Assembly (NCBI GenBank): GCA_947464185.1
Contig: CANHVY010000019.1
Coordinates: 1-64,000 of the forward strand
Origin: Burkholderiales bacterium
GTDB lineage: Bacteria; Pseudomonadota; Gammaproteobacteria; Burkholderiales; Burkholderiaceae_C
Direction of reading: 5' to 3'
DNA: 64,000 nucleotides
Below, piece by piece: positions 1 to 9,324 of this stretch (the stretch's first letter is position 1; each line of letters starts with the position of its first letter). A model generated the notes under the pieces. That model worked only from the letters and a program-made list of their open reading frames with translations, was not told the DNA's origin and did no database searches. The position numbers were made by a program, and so were the translations under genes.

Positions 1-1446
1 CGCGCGCAGGGTTTCGACGTCCAGGTCGTTGCTGGGCTCGTCCAGCATCAACACGTTGCCGCCCTTGGCCAGGGTCTTGGCCAGGTGCAGGCGGCCGCGC
101 TCACCTCCGGAGAGGTTGCCCACCAGCTTTTGCTGGTCGTTGCCCTTGAAGTTGAAGCGGCCGATGTAGGCGCGGCTGGGCATCACGAACTGACCCACCA
201 CGATGTTGTCCAGGCCGCCGGAGATGTCTTCCCAGACCGTCTTGTCGTTGGCCAGGTTCTCGCGGCTCTGGTCCACAAACGCCAGCTTGGCCGTCTTGCC
301 GATCAGCACCTCGCCGCTGTCGGGCTGCTCCACGCCCTGGATCATGCGAAACAGCGTGGACTTGCCGGCGCCGTTCGGGCCGATGATGCCCACGATGGCA
401 CCGGCCGGCACCTTGAAGTTCACGTTGTCCAGCAGCATGCGCCCGCCGAAGCTCTTGCTCACGCCCTTGAACTCGATGACCTCGTTGCCCAGGCGCTCGG
501 CCACGGGAATGAAGATCTCGTTGGTCTCGTTGCGGCGCTGGTAGTCGACGTCGGACAACTCCTCGAAGCGGGCCAGGCGGGCCTTGCTCTTGGTCTGGCG
601 GCCCTTGGCGTTGGAGCGCACCCACTTGAGCTCCTCCTTCATGGCCCGCATGCGGGCGTCTTCCTTCTTCTGCTCACCTTCCAGGCGCTTTTCTTTCTGG
701 TCCAGCCAGTCGGAATAGTTGCCCTTCCAGGGGATACCGGCGCCGCGGTCCAGTTCCAGGATCCACTCTGCCGCGTTGTCGAGGAAGTAGCGGTCGTGGG
801 TGATGGCCACCACCGTGCCCGGGAAGCGTTGCAGGAAGTGCTCCAGCCACTCCACGCTCTCGGCGTCCAGGTGGTTGGTGGGTTCGTCCAGCAGCAGCAT
901 GTCGGGCTTGCTCAGCAGCAAGCGGCACAGCGCCACGCGGCGCTTCTCGCCACCTGACAGGTGGCCGATGGTGGCCTCCCAAGGCGGCAGGCGCAATGCA
1001 TCGGCGGCCATCTCGAGTTGCAGGTCGGTGTTCTCGCTGCCCGCCGCGGCAATGATGGCTTCCAGCTCGGCCTGCTCGGCCGCCAGCTTGTCGAAGTCGG
1101 CATCGGGCTCGGCATACTCGGCGTACACCTCATCCAGCCGCTTCTTGGCAGCCAGCACGCCGCCAATGCCCTGCTCCACCGCCTCGCGCACCGTCAGCGC
1201 CGCATCCATCTGCGGCTCTTGCGGCAGATAGCCGATCTTCAGGCCGGCCATCGGTACCGCCTCGCCCTCGATGTCCTTGTCCAGGCCAGCCATGATCTTC
1301 AGCAGCGTGGACTTGCCCGAGCCGTTCAGGCCGAGCACACCAATCTTCGCGCCAGGGAAGAAGGACAGGGAGATGTCCTTCAGGATCTGCCGCTTCGGCG
1401 GCACGATCTTGCCGACGCGGTTCATGGTGAAAACGTATTGCGCCAT
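1..1446 (-). CDS. ettA: Energy-dependent translational throttle protein EttA (ABC-F), 3' end cut by window
   Basis: Cytoplasmic ABC-F ATPase that binds the ribosomal E site and gates entry into elongation according to ATP/ADP ratio. The frame is open from an ATG at 1446 to the window edge (482 codons; the family is about 555), so roughly 70 C-terminal residues are missing. It opens with MAQYVFTMNRVGK, typical of EttA. Two ABC modules are visible: Walker A GLNGSGKST near residue 40, signature LSGGEKRR and Walker B LLLDEPTNHLD near 180; then a charged linker, second Walker [10 protein letters not shown] and second signature LSGGERGR. There is no membrane segment. The 197 bases upstream to the helicase gene hold only a weak inverted repeat (CCTTTGT/ACAAAGG, 1459-1483). 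Confidence 0.95.
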   Translation of the reverse strand, partial: MAQYVFTMNRVGKIVPPKRQILKDISLSFFPGAKIGVLGLNGSGKSTLLKIMAGLDKDIEGEAVPMAGLKIGYLPQEPQMDAALTVREAVEQGIGGVLAAKKRLDEVYAEYAEPDADFDKLAAEQAELEAIIAAAGSENTDLQLEMAADALRLPPWEATIGHLSGGEKRRVALCRLLLSKPDMLLLDEPTNHLDAESVEWLEHFLQRFPGTVVAITHDRYFLDNAAEWILELDRGAGIPWKGNYSDWLDQKEKRLEGEQKKEDARMRAMKEELKWVRSNAKGRQTKSKARLARFEELSDVDYQRRNETNEIFIPVAERLGNEVIEFKGVSKSFGGRMLLDNVNFKVPAGAIVGIIGPNGAGKSTLFRMIQGVEQPDSGEVLIGKTAKLAFVDQSRENLANDKTVWEDISGGLDNIVVGQFVMPSRAYIGRFNFKGNDQQKLVGNLSGGERGRLHLAKTLAKGGNVLMLDEPSNDLDVETLRA

Positions 1447-1643
1447 TTTTCAAATGGTCCTTTGTGAGAGAAACGAACAAAGGGCGCCGCAGGCACGCAA
1501 TCGTTTCGACGTAGTCAAAGCGTACTGGGCCATGGTGACTTGGGTTCAGTGAACAAAGAACGGACAAATTGTCGCCTTTGCAAAGAAGGCGCACGCGGCC
1601 TCTTTGCGGTAAACGACGGTCTTGCAGCGTTGGTCAGTGACTT

Positions 1644-3068
1644 TCAGCGCTTGCCCGAGGGCGGCCGGTAGCCGCCGCGGCCGGCGCCGCCACCGGAGGA
1701 CGAACCACCGGGACCGCGCCCGCCTGCAGAGGCTGGGCGCTGCCCGGATGACGAAGGCGATCGTCCGCCTGAACCCGCAGCGCCCGAAGGGCGGCCACCT
1801 GCGCCTTGCGGGCGCCCTCCCCGACCACCGCCACCGCCGCCGCCCCCACCACCACCGCCGCGCCGCGTGCCACCGATCCCGATGGTCATGCGGCCCAGCA
1901 CGATGGGCTCAGCCCTTTCGCTGGCGGGGGGCTCGAAGCCCGAAATGGTCTCGCGCGGGATGGCGCGCTTGATCAGCTTCTCGATGTCGCGCAGGAAGAT
2001 CTCCTCGTCCAGGCACACCAGCGACACCGCCTCGCCCGTAGCGCCGGCCCGGCCCGTGCGGCCGATGCGGTGCACGTAATCCTCGGGAATGTTGGGCAGC
2101 TCGAAATTCACCACGTGCGGCAGCTGGTCGATGTCGATGCCGCGCGCGGCGATGTCGGTGGCCACCAGCACCTGCAGGTCGCCGCTCTTGAAGTCGGCCA
2201 GCGCCTTGGTGCGTGCCCCCTGGCTCTTGTTGCCGTGGATGGCCATGGCGCTGATGCCCACGTCGTTCAGGTAGTCCGTCAGGCGGTTGGCGCCGTGCTT
2301 CATGCGCGTGAACACCAGCACCTGGTGCCAGTCGCCCGACTTGATGAGGTGGCTGAGCAGCTCCTTCTTGCGCTCGCGGCCCACAGGGTGCACCTTCTGG
2401 GCGATGGTGTCGGCCGTGGCGTTGCGCCGCGCCACCTCGATCAGCGCGGGCTCGTTCAACAGCCGGTCGGCCAGGGCCTTGATCTCGTCGCTGAAGGTGG
2501 CCGAGAACAGCAGGCTCTGCTTTTTCTCCGGCAGCATGGCCAGCACCTTCTTGATGTCGTGGATGAAGCCCATGTCCAGCATGCGGTCGGCTTCGTCCAG
2601 CACGAAGATCTCCACGTGCTTCAGGTCCAGCGTGCCCTGCTGGTGGTGGTCCAGCAGGCGGCCCGGCGTGGCCACCAGGATGTCCACACCCTTGCGCAGA
2701 CGGTCGATCTGCGGCTGCATGCCCACGCCCCCGAACATCACCATGCTGGTGATGGGCAGGTACTTGCCGTAGGTGCGCACGCTCTCCTCCACCTGCGCGG
2801 CCAGTTCACGTGTGGGCGTGAGGATGAGGGCGCGGATGGCGATGCGGCCGCGCGCATCGCGCTTGGGCGGCTGCGCCGCCAGCCGGTGCAGCATGGGCAA
2901 TGTGAAGCCGGCCGTCTTGCCGGTGCCGGTTTGGGCGCCGGCCATGAGGTCGCCGCCCTTGAGCACGGCGGGGATGGCTTGCGCCTGGATGGGTGTGGGG
3001 ATGTCGTAGCCCTGATCGCGCACGGCACGCAGGAGCGGCTCGGCCAGGCCGAGGTCGGTGAAGTTCAT
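1644..3068 (-). CDS. rhlE: DEAD-box ATP-dependent RNA helicase, RhlE type
   Basis: ATP-dependent RNA unwinding, probably in ribosome assembly or RNA turnover. The 474-residue protein has the Q motif (GYDIPTPIQ, about 20-28), Walker A AQTGTGKT (45-52), [12 protein letters not shown] near 160, SAT near 190 and [10 protein letters not shown] near 335. A catalytic core of about 380 residues is followed by a glycine/serine/arginine-rich tail with a run of about a dozen glycines, typical of RhlE-like RNA-binding tails. The start MNFTDLGL matches the family. It is co-oriented with ettA. The 234 bases between its start and the MFS gene presumably hold its promoter; I see no clear motif there. Which RhlE paralogue it is cannot be told from this window. 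Confidence 0.93.
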   Translation of the reverse strand: MNFTDLGLAEPLLRAVRDQGYDIPTPIQAQAIPAVLKGGDLMAGAQTGTGKTAGFTLPMLHRLAAQPPKRDARGRIAIRALILTPTRELAAQVEESVRTYGKYLPITSMVMFGGVGMQPQIDRLRKGVDILVATPGRLLDHHQQGTLDLKHVEIFVLDEADRMLDMGFIHDIKKVLAMLPEKKQSLLFSATFSDEIKALADRLLNEPALIEVARRNATADTIAQKVHPVGRERKKELLSHLIKSGDWHQVLVFTRMKHGANRLTDYLNDVGISAMAIHGNKSQGARTKALADFKSGDLQVLVATDIAARGIDIDQLPHVVNFELPNIPEDYVHRIGRTGRAGATGEAVSLVCLDEEIFLRDIEKLIKRAIPRETISGFEPPASERAEPIVLGRMTIGIGGTRRGGGGGGGGGGGGRGGRPQGAGGRPSGAAGSGGRSPSSSGQRPASAGGRGPGGSSSGGGAGRGGYRPPSGKR

Positions 3069-3302
3069 TCAGGAATGGGGCCCCATGAGGGCCGTGGTTC
3101 GCTGCCTGCTGGGGCCTGGATCCGGTGCCGGGGCACCGAGGGCCCACCAGTCCGAAGGCGCGAGGGTTTTGAGAGCGCCGGATGCGGCGTCGCCGGGTCG
3201 ACTGGAAGACCTGACGGAGGACAGTGTAGGCGATCGGGAGCGTGACGGTTGTCGGCACAGCAAGCGCGAGGCCCGTCACGACTTCCAGGGAAAACAGGGC
3301 CC

Positions 3303-4439
3303 CTATCTCTGCCGGGTGCTCCACTGCAGCCACGCTAGCGCCAGCAGCGCGAACGGTGCGCCCACCCAGGGCAGGTGGCGGGGTTCGAGGTGCGCGAGTG
3401 CGGCGCCGCCCACGGCCGCGCCCAGGGCAATGCCCAGGTAGAGCATGGAGTTGTTGAGCGACAACGCCAGCGGCGTGTCGGGCCCGGCCAGTTGTGCCAG
3501 GCGCACCTGCTGCGGGGCCATCATGCTGAAGCCGCACACGCCCCACACCATCAACACGGCCACCATGGCCCAAAGGTGTCCCGCGGTCAAGGGCAGGATC
3601 ACCATGCAGATGCTCAGACCCGACAGGCTGAGCGTCAGGCAGCGTCGCGCGCCCAGACGGTCGGCCGCACGGCCGCCGCCCAGCGTACCGACCACGCCCG
3701 CCACGCCAAACAGCGAGATCACCCCCGACAGGACGCCCGGTTCCATGGGCCTGAGCGACTTCAGCACCGGCCCCATGTAGGAGAAGACCGAGAAGATGGC
3801 GATGAAGTAGACCAGGGTGAGCACGAACACCGACAGCACGGCACGCTGGCGCAGCAGAAGTACGGCGCCCCGCAGCGAAGGCCCCGTCACGCCAGAGCGC
3901 ACGGCCGGCAAGGCCTTCCACAAGGCCAGGGCCGCCAGAAGCGTCAGCGCCACAGCCCCCCAGACCGGCAAGCGCCAGCCCCAGCCCAGCCCCATCCAGG
4001 TGGCCAGCGGGATACCCGTCACGTAGCTCAGGCTCATGCCCGCGAAGACGATGGACAGGGCCTGGGCCCTGCGCTCCGGCGGTGCGATGGCCACCGCCAG
4101 CCCGGCCATCATGGCCGTGGCTGCGGAGCCGCATCCCATCAGCACCCGGGCCGCCAGCAGCGACCCCAGGTCCTGGGCCATTGCCGTGGCAGCATTGCCC
4201 GCCGCGAACAGCGTCAACGCGACGGCCAGCGCCAGCCGTGGCGCCAGGCCCGCGGTAGCCACCAGAAAGGCCGGCGCGAGCAGCGCCGTGGCCAGCGAAT
4301 ACACCGTGGTGGCCTGCCCCACCGCCCCGACGCTCACCCCGAAGGTCTGCGCCATGGGCGCCAGAAGCCCGGCGTTCATGAACGCCGCCGTGCCGATGAC
4401 CAGGTTGACGAGGCCGAAGAGGTAGAGCAGGCGGGGCAA
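3303..4439 (-). CDS. MFS transporter (arabinose-efflux-like)
   Basis: Inner-membrane major facilitator, 378 residues with about twelve hydrophobic segments; probably proton-coupled export of a small molecule. The N-terminal FGLVNLVIGTAAFMNAGLL and an RRAQALSIVFAGMSL segment resemble the AraJ/YdhP-like efflux branch. The start read here is TTG, 9 bases after the DctP stop; an internal ATG (codon 21) is an alternative. It is the last gene of the TRAP/GS-like run and could be co-transcribed with it. Substrate unknown. Confidence 0.82.
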   Translation of the reverse strand: MPRLLYLFGLVNLVIGTAAFMNAGLLAPMAQTFGVSVGAVGQATTVYSLATALLAPAFLVATAGLAPRLALAVALTLFAAGNAATAMAQDLGSLLAARVLMGCGSAATAMMAGLAVAIAPPERRAQALSIVFAGMSLSYVTGIPLATWMGLGWGWRLPVWGAVALTLLAALALWKALPAVRSGVTGPSLRGAVLLLRQRAVLSVFVLTLVYFIAIFSVFSYMGPVLKSLRPMEPGVLSGVISLFGVAGVVGTLGGGRAADRLGARRCLTLSLSGLSICMVILPLTAGHLWAMVAVLMVWGVCGFSMMAPQQVRLAQLAGPDTPLALSLNNSMLYLGIALGAAVGGAALAHLEPRHLPWVGAPFALLALAWLQWSTRQR

Positions 4440-4448
4440 GGGTGCGCT

Positions 4449-5492
4449 TCAGCCCTTGCCGTGCTTGGCGATCAGCGCCTTGGCGGTGGACAGCAGTTGC
4501 GCGCCCTTGAAGCCGCGCTTGTCCATGTCGGCCACCCACTCGTCGTCCACGTTGCCGGACAGCTTGATGAACTCGTCGCGCTGGGCGGCGGTGAACTGGT
4601 AGATGGTGTTGCCACGGTCCACCGCCGTCTTGCGGCCGGCAGGGTCATTGCTCTGCTGGGTCTTGCCCAGCCAGGCCGAGGCGGCCATGCCGGAGTTGGC
4701 GTCGATCACGCGCTTCAGATCCGGCGCCAGCGAGTTGTACTTCGCGGTGTTCATCGCCATCACGAAGGTGGTGGTGTACAGCGCTGCGCCCGTGTTGTCG
4801 AACTCACTGTGGAACTTGGTGAGCTCGTGCACCTTGATCGACGGCACCACCTCCCAGGGGATGGCGCAGGCGTCGATGGTGCCCTTGGACAGGGCATCGG
4901 TGATGGCCGGCAAGGGCATGCCCACGGGCGTGGCGCCCACCGAGCCCAGCATCTTGGTGATCTGCCGCGTGGGGCCGCGCACCTTCATGCCGCGCAGATC
5001 GGCCACGCTCCTGATCTGCTTGGTGGCCGAATGGAACATGCCCGGGCCGTGGACGTGCAGGGCGATGACGTGCGTCTCCTTGAACTCGTCCGGCGCCTGG
5101 GTCTGCACATACTCCCAGTAGGCCTTGGAGGTGGCCTCGGCGTTGTTCATCATGAAGGGCAGCTCGAAGGCCTCCACCCGAGGGAAGCGCCCGGCCGTGT
5201 TGCCCGGCAGTGTCCAGACGATGTCCACCACGCCGTCACGGGCCTGGTCGTACAGCTGCACGGGGGTGCCGCCCAGTTGCATGGCCGGGTAGCCCTCGAA
5301 CTTGATGCGGCCACCGGAGTCCTTCTCCACCTTCTCCATCCAGGGCTTGTGCATGGTCAGCCAGACGTTGGACATCGGCGCCATGAAGGTGTGGAACTTC
5401 AGGGTCACGGTCTGCTGGGCCAGGCCGGACAGGTGGGGGGCGCCCAGCACGGCAGCCGCGGCGGTGCCCTGGACGAATTGACGACGCTTCAT
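4449..5492 (-). CDS. dctP: TRAP transporter substrate-binding protein (DctP family)
   Basis: Periplasmic solute receptor that delivers an organic anion to the TRAP permease encoded upstream. It opens MKRRQFVQG followed by an alanine-rich hydrophobic stretch, a Tat/Sec-like signal, and contains the family segment LRGMKVRGPTRQITKMLG with the arginine that usually clamps the substrate carboxylate. The ATG at 5492 is preferred over an upstream in-frame start at 5549 because an AAGGAG ribosome site lies just before it (about 5501-5506) and the signal peptide begins there. 347 residues, normal for the family. The ligand cannot be read from sequence. Confidence 0.92.
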   Translation of the reverse strand: MKRRQFVQGTAAAAVLGAPHLSGLAQQTVTLKFHTFMAPMSNVWLTMHKPWMEKVEKDSGGRIKFEGYPAMQLGGTPVQLYDQARDGVVDIVWTLPGNTAGRFPRVEAFELPFMMNNAEATSKAYWEYVQTQAPDEFKETHVIALHVHGPGMFHSATKQIRSVADLRGMKVRGPTRQITKMLGSVGATPVGMPLPAITDALSKGTIDACAIPWEVVPSIKVHELTKFHSEFDNTGAALYTTTFVMAMNTAKYNSLAPDLKRVIDANSGMAASAWLGKTQQSNDPAGRKTAVDRGNTIYQFTAAQRDEFIKLSGNVDDEWVADMDKRGFKGAQLLSTAKALIAKHGKG

Positions 5493-5592
5493 GAAAAAGT
5501 CTCCTTGTGAAGAACAAGCCGGAGGAACCGCGCACTGTAAGGACTGCACGGCCCGGGAACAACACGGGTTTCCCTGATCAAGGCACGGGCTC

Positions 5593-6909
5593 TCAACTGA
5601 TGTACTTCACCAGGAAAAGGGAAATGGGCGGGAAGAACAGCAGCAGCAGGGTCCGCAGGGTATCGCTGATCAGGAAGGGCATGACGCCGCGGTAGCTCTC
5701 GGCAATCGGCACGTCCTTGGCCAGGGAATTGACCACGTAGACGTTCAGACCCACGGGCGGGGCGAGCATGCCGAAGCCGACCGTCATCAGCACCATGATC
5801 CCGAACCAGATGGCCACGCTCTCCTTGGGCATGCCGAAGTCCAGGCCCATCACCATGGGGAAGAAGATGGGGATGGTCAGCAAGAGCATGGACAGCTCGT
5901 CCATCACCGCGCCCAGCACCACGTAGAACAGCAGGATCGCACCCACCACCGCCAGCGGCGCCAGGCCCCAGCCTTGCACCACGGCGGCCAGTTGCCCGGG
6001 CACCTGGGTCAAGGCCAGGGCCGAGTTCATCAGGTCAGCGCCCAGGAAGATCATGAAGATCATGGCCGAGGCCTCGGCCGTGGCGTAGAAGCAGTGCTTG
6101 AACTTGGCCCAGGTGATCTCGCGCTTGAGCAAGGCGGCAATGAAGGTGGCCGCAGCGCCCACAGCCGCACCTTCGGTGGGCGTGAACTTGCCGGTGTAGA
6201 TGCCGCCGAACACGATGAGGAAAACGATGGCAATGGGCCCGATGCCCCACAGCGCCGACAGCGTCAGCCTGGGGGCCTCGGCGTGCTCGGGCGCATGCCC
6301 GGGCACGACGCGCACGTAGATCGCAATGGCCACCATGTAGCCCAGCATGGCGATGATGCCGGGGATCATCGCGGCAGCAAACAGCTTGGCGATGTTCTGC
6401 TCGGCCAGGATGGCGTAGATCACCAGGGGCACGCTGGGCGGGATGAGGATGCCCAGCGTGCCGCCTGCGGCCAGGGTGCCCGTGGCCAGGCGGCCGGAGT
6501 AGCCGTGCCGGCGCATCTCAGGCAGCGCCACCGAGGTGATGGTGGCCGCCGTGGCCACCGAAGAGCCGCAGATCGCACCGAACGCCGCGCAGGCCAGCAC
6601 CCCGGCCATGGCCAGGCCGCCGCGAAAGCGCCCCATCACGGCGGCCGCGAACTCGAACAGCGCCTTGCTGATACCGCCCTGGGTGGCAAAGTTGCCCATC
6701 AGGATGAACAGCGGGATCACGCTCAGGTCGTAGCTGGCGAAGCGGGCAAAGGCCTGGGTGTTGAGGAAGTTGGCCAGCGGCAGCCAGCCGGCCTGGGTCA
6801 CATAGCCGACGACGCCGGCCGTGAACATGGCAATGGAAATCGGCGTGCGCAGCGCCATCAGCACCAGCATGATGGCGAAGATGGTCACGGTCAGGGCAAT
6901 GGGGCTCAT
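5593..6909 (-). CDS. dctM: TRAP transporter large permease subunit (DctM)
   Basis: Ion-coupled transmembrane subunit of the TRAP importer, 438 residues with about 12-13 hydrophobic segments. Segments typical of DctM: PLFILMGNFATQGGIS, the glycine/serine-rich GAICGSSVATAATI, GTLGILIPPSVPLVIY, and a C-terminal MLAPPVGLNVYVV. It overlaps the upstream DctQ stop by four bases (ATGA), so the two are translationally coupled. Length and motifs are complete. Confidence 0.95.
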   Translation of the reverse strand: MSPIALTVTIFAIMLVLMALRTPISIAMFTAGVVGYVTQAGWLPLANFLNTQAFARFASYDLSVIPLFILMGNFATQGGISKALFEFAAAVMGRFRGGLAMAGVLACAAFGAICGSSVATAATITSVALPEMRRHGYSGRLATGTLAAGGTLGILIPPSVPLVIYAILAEQNIAKLFAAAMIPGIIAMLGYMVAIAIYVRVVPGHAPEHAEAPRLTLSALWGIGPIAIVFLIVFGGIYTGKFTPTEGAAVGAAATFIAALLKREITWAKFKHCFYATAEASAMIFMIFLGADLMNSALALTQVPGQLAAVVQGWGLAPLAVVGAILLFYVVLGAVMDELSMLLLTIPIFFPMVMGLDFGMPKESVAIWFGIMVLMTVGFGMLAPPVGLNVYVVNSLAKDVPIAESYRGVMPFLISDTLRTLLLLFFPPISLFLVKYIS

Positions 6910-7382
6910 GCCGCGCGCTCCTCACCAAAACCACGCAGGGCCTGCACCAGGCCGATCACGGCGGTGAGCGCCAGCGCCGGCACCATCAGCGAGTAGACGG
7001 TCCACTCGGGAAAGCCCAGCATCATCGAGCCCGTGCCGCTCTTCCAGGCGTTGATGCCGCCAATACCAGAGCGCCAGGCCAGCAAACCCATGCACACGGC
7101 CAGCAACAAGGCGCCCAGACGGTCCAGCCGGTGGTTGGTCGACTCCGAGGCCTTGGCGGTGAAGAAGTCCACGATGATGTTGGCGCGCCGCACCTGACAC
7201 CAGGGCATGAACAGCGCAATCGCCGCGCCGGCCGCCGAGCCCGAGAGCTCGAAGTCGCCCACGATGGTCCAGCCGGTGGTGTTGCGGCCGATCAGGCTGA
7301 CGCAGGTCATGAGCGTGATGCCGGTGAGCAGCACGCCCGCCAGGACCGCGCAGGTCTTGGCCAGGTTTTCGAGAATCTTCAA
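6906..7382 (-). CDS. dctQ: TRAP transporter small permease subunit (DctQ)
   Basis: Small four-helix membrane subunit of the TRAP importer, 158 residues. It carries the DctQ hallmark RRANIIVDFF after the second helix and four hydrophobic segments. The start is read as TTG at 7382, supported by GGGAG about 8 bases upstream. It overlaps dctM by 4 bases and lies 42 bases downstream of the glutamine-synthetase-like gene, suggesting one operon: GS-like, dctQ, dctM, dctP, MFS. Confidence 0.9.
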   Translation of the reverse strand: MKILENLAKTCAVLAGVLLTGITLMTCVSLIGRNTTGWTIVGDFELSGSAAGAAIALFMPWCQVRRANIIVDFFTAKASESTNHRLDRLGALLLAVCMGLLAWRSGIGGINAWKSGTGSMMLGFPEWTVYSLMVPALALTAVIGLVQALRGFGEERAA

Positions 7383-7424
7383 GAGGAGGTCTCCCAGAGA
7401 AGGTGTAAGTCAGGTGGCCGGGGC

Positions 7425-8915
7425 TCACAAGCGGCCGAAATACTCTCGCCGGTCCCACTCGGCCTTGTCGGCGGCCGCCTCGTGGCGCGCCACCTCGCTG
7501 GACTTCAGGCGGATGAACCAGTCCACCACGTCATCGCCCAACGCGCCCCGCAGGGCTGGGTCGGCATCCAGCGCGGCCAGCGCCTCGGCCAAGGTCTTGG
7601 GCAAGGGCTGGCCCTGGCCGCCATAAGGCGCCTCGGTGGCCGGCGGGGGGATGAGCCCTTTGCGAAGGCCGTCCAGCCCGGCGTGGACATGGGCGGCCAT
7701 GGTCAGGTAGGGGTTGGCCGACGGCTCCCCCAGCCGGTTCTCAATGCGGGTGGCGCCATCCCCGGCGCCGCCCACCACACGCAACAGCGCGCCGCGGTTG
7801 TCGCGCCCCCACAGCACCGACTGCGGCGCCAGCGCGTTCGGCCGGAAGCGGCCGTAGGCATTGACCGTGGGCACGCACAAGGCCGCCAGCGCGGGGGCAT
7901 GGACCAGCAAGCCCGCCAGCCAGCGCGCGCCCGTGGCTGACAAGGTGTGCTCGGCGTCCAGTGCCGTGCTGCCCGGCGCAGGCTCGTCCCGGACGAAGGC
8001 GTTGCGGCCCGTGGCCTGTTCCACCACGCTGTGGTGCAGGTGCCAGCCGCTGGACATGATGTTCGGAAACGGGGGTCGGCACACGAAGCTGGCGTGGTAG
8101 CCGGCGCGGCGCAGGGCCTGTCGCACCCCGTTGCGGAACAGCACCATGGCGTCGGCCGCCGCCAGCGCATCCATTGCATCGAACACGGCTTCGAACTGGC
8201 TGGGCCCGAGCTCGATCTCCAGTGAGCGCAAGGGCAGGCCCAGACCCTGGGCAGTGGCTTGCACGATGTGCAGCGCCTCTTCGGCCTGGTCACCCCACTC
8301 TTCGCTCAGCAGGTGGTAGCCCGGGTGCAGCATCTGCACGGCGGGCGGCTCATGCGGCCAGGCAGCGCCCATCGGGTCCAGCCGGGGGTCAGTGATGCGG
8401 TAGACGTGGAACTCCACCTCCAGGCCGCAACGCAGCCCGTAACCGGCCTCAGTCAACGCGCGCAGCGCGCGCTGCAGGACCCGCCGGGTATCGAAAGGCA
8501 CCGGGCGGCCGTCGCCGTACCAGGCCTGGGCTCGCAGCGCGCCCGTGTGGGGCGCCCAGGGCAGCGTGTGGAAGCTGGCCGGGTCAGGCAGCAACATCAG
8601 GTTGCCCGCGAACTCGAAGCCCGGCAACTGGTCCTTCACCGTGGCGTCAAACACCGGCCAGGCGGTGCGGTCCGAGGTGTCCTTCAGCAGCATGGTGCCC
8701 ACCAGACCCACGCCGTTGTCCAGCGCGTCGCGCAGCACGTGCGGCATCAAAGTCTTGCCGCGCATCACGCCGTGGGTGTCGCACCAGCCGATGCGCAGGC
8801 GCTGCAGCCCGCCAGCACGCACGGCCCTCAGCAGATCCTGGACGGCGGCCTCACGGTCCCCGTCGCCAGAAGCGGACGGCTCCCAGGCAGCGCAACGGGC
8901 AGCGAAGGTGCTCAT
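7425..8915 (-). CDS. Glutamine synthetase family protein (probable gamma-glutamyl-amine ligase)
   Basis: ATP-dependent ligase of the GS fold, 496 residues from ATG 8915. Family elements: LEIELGPSQFE (active-site glutamate region), SSGWHLHHS (ATP/glutamate site, histidines kept), LWGRDNRGALLRV and RIENRLGEPSANPYL. It lacks the adenylylation loop and housekeeping context of GlnA, so it more probably joins glutamate to an amine, as PuuA, IpuC or gamma-glutamylanilide synthase do. It heads the TRAP operon, which suggests it acts on the imported compound or a derivative. Upstream in-frame codons back to 9083 are low-complexity and overlap a repeat, so I did not use them. Substrate is inferred only. 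Confidence 0.85.
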   Translation of the reverse strand: MSTFAARCAAWEPSASGDGDREAAVQDLLRAVRAGGLQRLRIGWCDTHGVMRGKTLMPHVLRDALDNGVGLVGTMLLKDTSDRTAWPVFDATVKDQLPGFEFAGNLMLLPDPASFHTLPWAPHTGALRAQAWYGDGRPVPFDTRRVLQRALRALTEAGYGLRCGLEVEFHVYRITDPRLDPMGAAWPHEPPAVQMLHPGYHLLSEEWGDQAEEALHIVQATAQGLGLPLRSLEIELGPSQFEAVFDAMDALAAADAMVLFRNGVRQALRRAGYHASFVCRPPFPNIMSSGWHLHHSVVEQATGRNAFVRDEPAPGSTALDAEHTLSATGARWLAGLLVHAPALAALCVPTVNAYGRFRPNALAPQSVLWGRDNRGALLRVVGGAGDGATRIENRLGEPSANPYLTMAAHVHAGLDGLRKGLIPPPATEAPYGGQGQPLPKTLAEALAALDADPALRGALGDDVVDWFIRLKSSEVARHEAAADKAEWDRREYFGRL

Positions 8916-9056
8916 CGGCGTGCGGCGCGGGGGGGACGCGGACAGGGCATGCGGAACATCACCGGACTCTAAGCCCGGCGGGACACCGGCACCATCGTGG
9001 GAACTACGGTGAACGGCTTCACAAGAAAACGCAGGGCCGCTCCCAAGTTTTCTTGC

Positions 9057-9093
9057 GCCCCCTCGGGGGGCTGGGCCGGGCACCGCCCGGCCC
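9057..9093. repeat. Paired GC-rich extragenic hairpins
   Basis: Two adjacent perfect stems lie between the DUF2783 gene and the GS-like gene: GCCCCC-TCG-GGGGGC (9057-9071) and GGGCCGGGC-ACC-GCCCGGCCC (9073-9093). They resemble GC-rich REP-like extragenic elements that recur in Comamonadaceae genomes. They could also terminate the monooxygenase/DUF2783 transcript, although no T-run follows. Confidence 0.6.
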
Positions 9094-9102
9094 TTGGGGG
9101 CT

Positions 9103-9285
9103 TCACAAGTCTTCCAGCGCGCTGGCCACCAGGGCCTCCACGCGGGCCCGGTCGCCCAGTTCCTGGGCCAGCAAGAGCGCCAGCTTGGTGAGCATCAGTT
9201 CCGACCGACCTTCCGGCGCGCGGTCGATGGCCTCGGCCAGCAGGTCGTACACGCTTTCGAGGTCAGGCAAGGTCAGGCCGGGCAT
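9103..9285 (-). CDS. DUF2783-like small protein
   Basis: 60-residue, acidic, apparently all-helical protein with no signal or membrane segment (LDLES/LLAEAID, LALLLAQELGD). The helical pattern and LLAQELGD segment recall DUF2783, a short family found beside flavin monooxygenases in proteobacteria; the assignment is from memory of the family. It lies 39 bases downstream of the monooxygenase on the same strand, so it is probably co-transcribed and functionally tied to it. ATG 9285 is used; a GTG at 9294 is possible. Role unknown. Confidence 0.68.
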   Translation of the reverse strand: MPGLTLPDLESVYDLLAEAIDRAPEGRSELMLTKLALLLAQELGDRARVEALVASALEDL

Positions 9286-9324
9286 GGGAAGCACTCGATG
9301 GGTGGGGATTGGGAGGCAAGGCGT

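Noticed and set aside
3375..5510. 711-codon plus-strand frame opposite the MFS and DctP genes
   Set aside because: Low-complexity Gln/Arg/His composition, no ribosome site, antisense to real genes.
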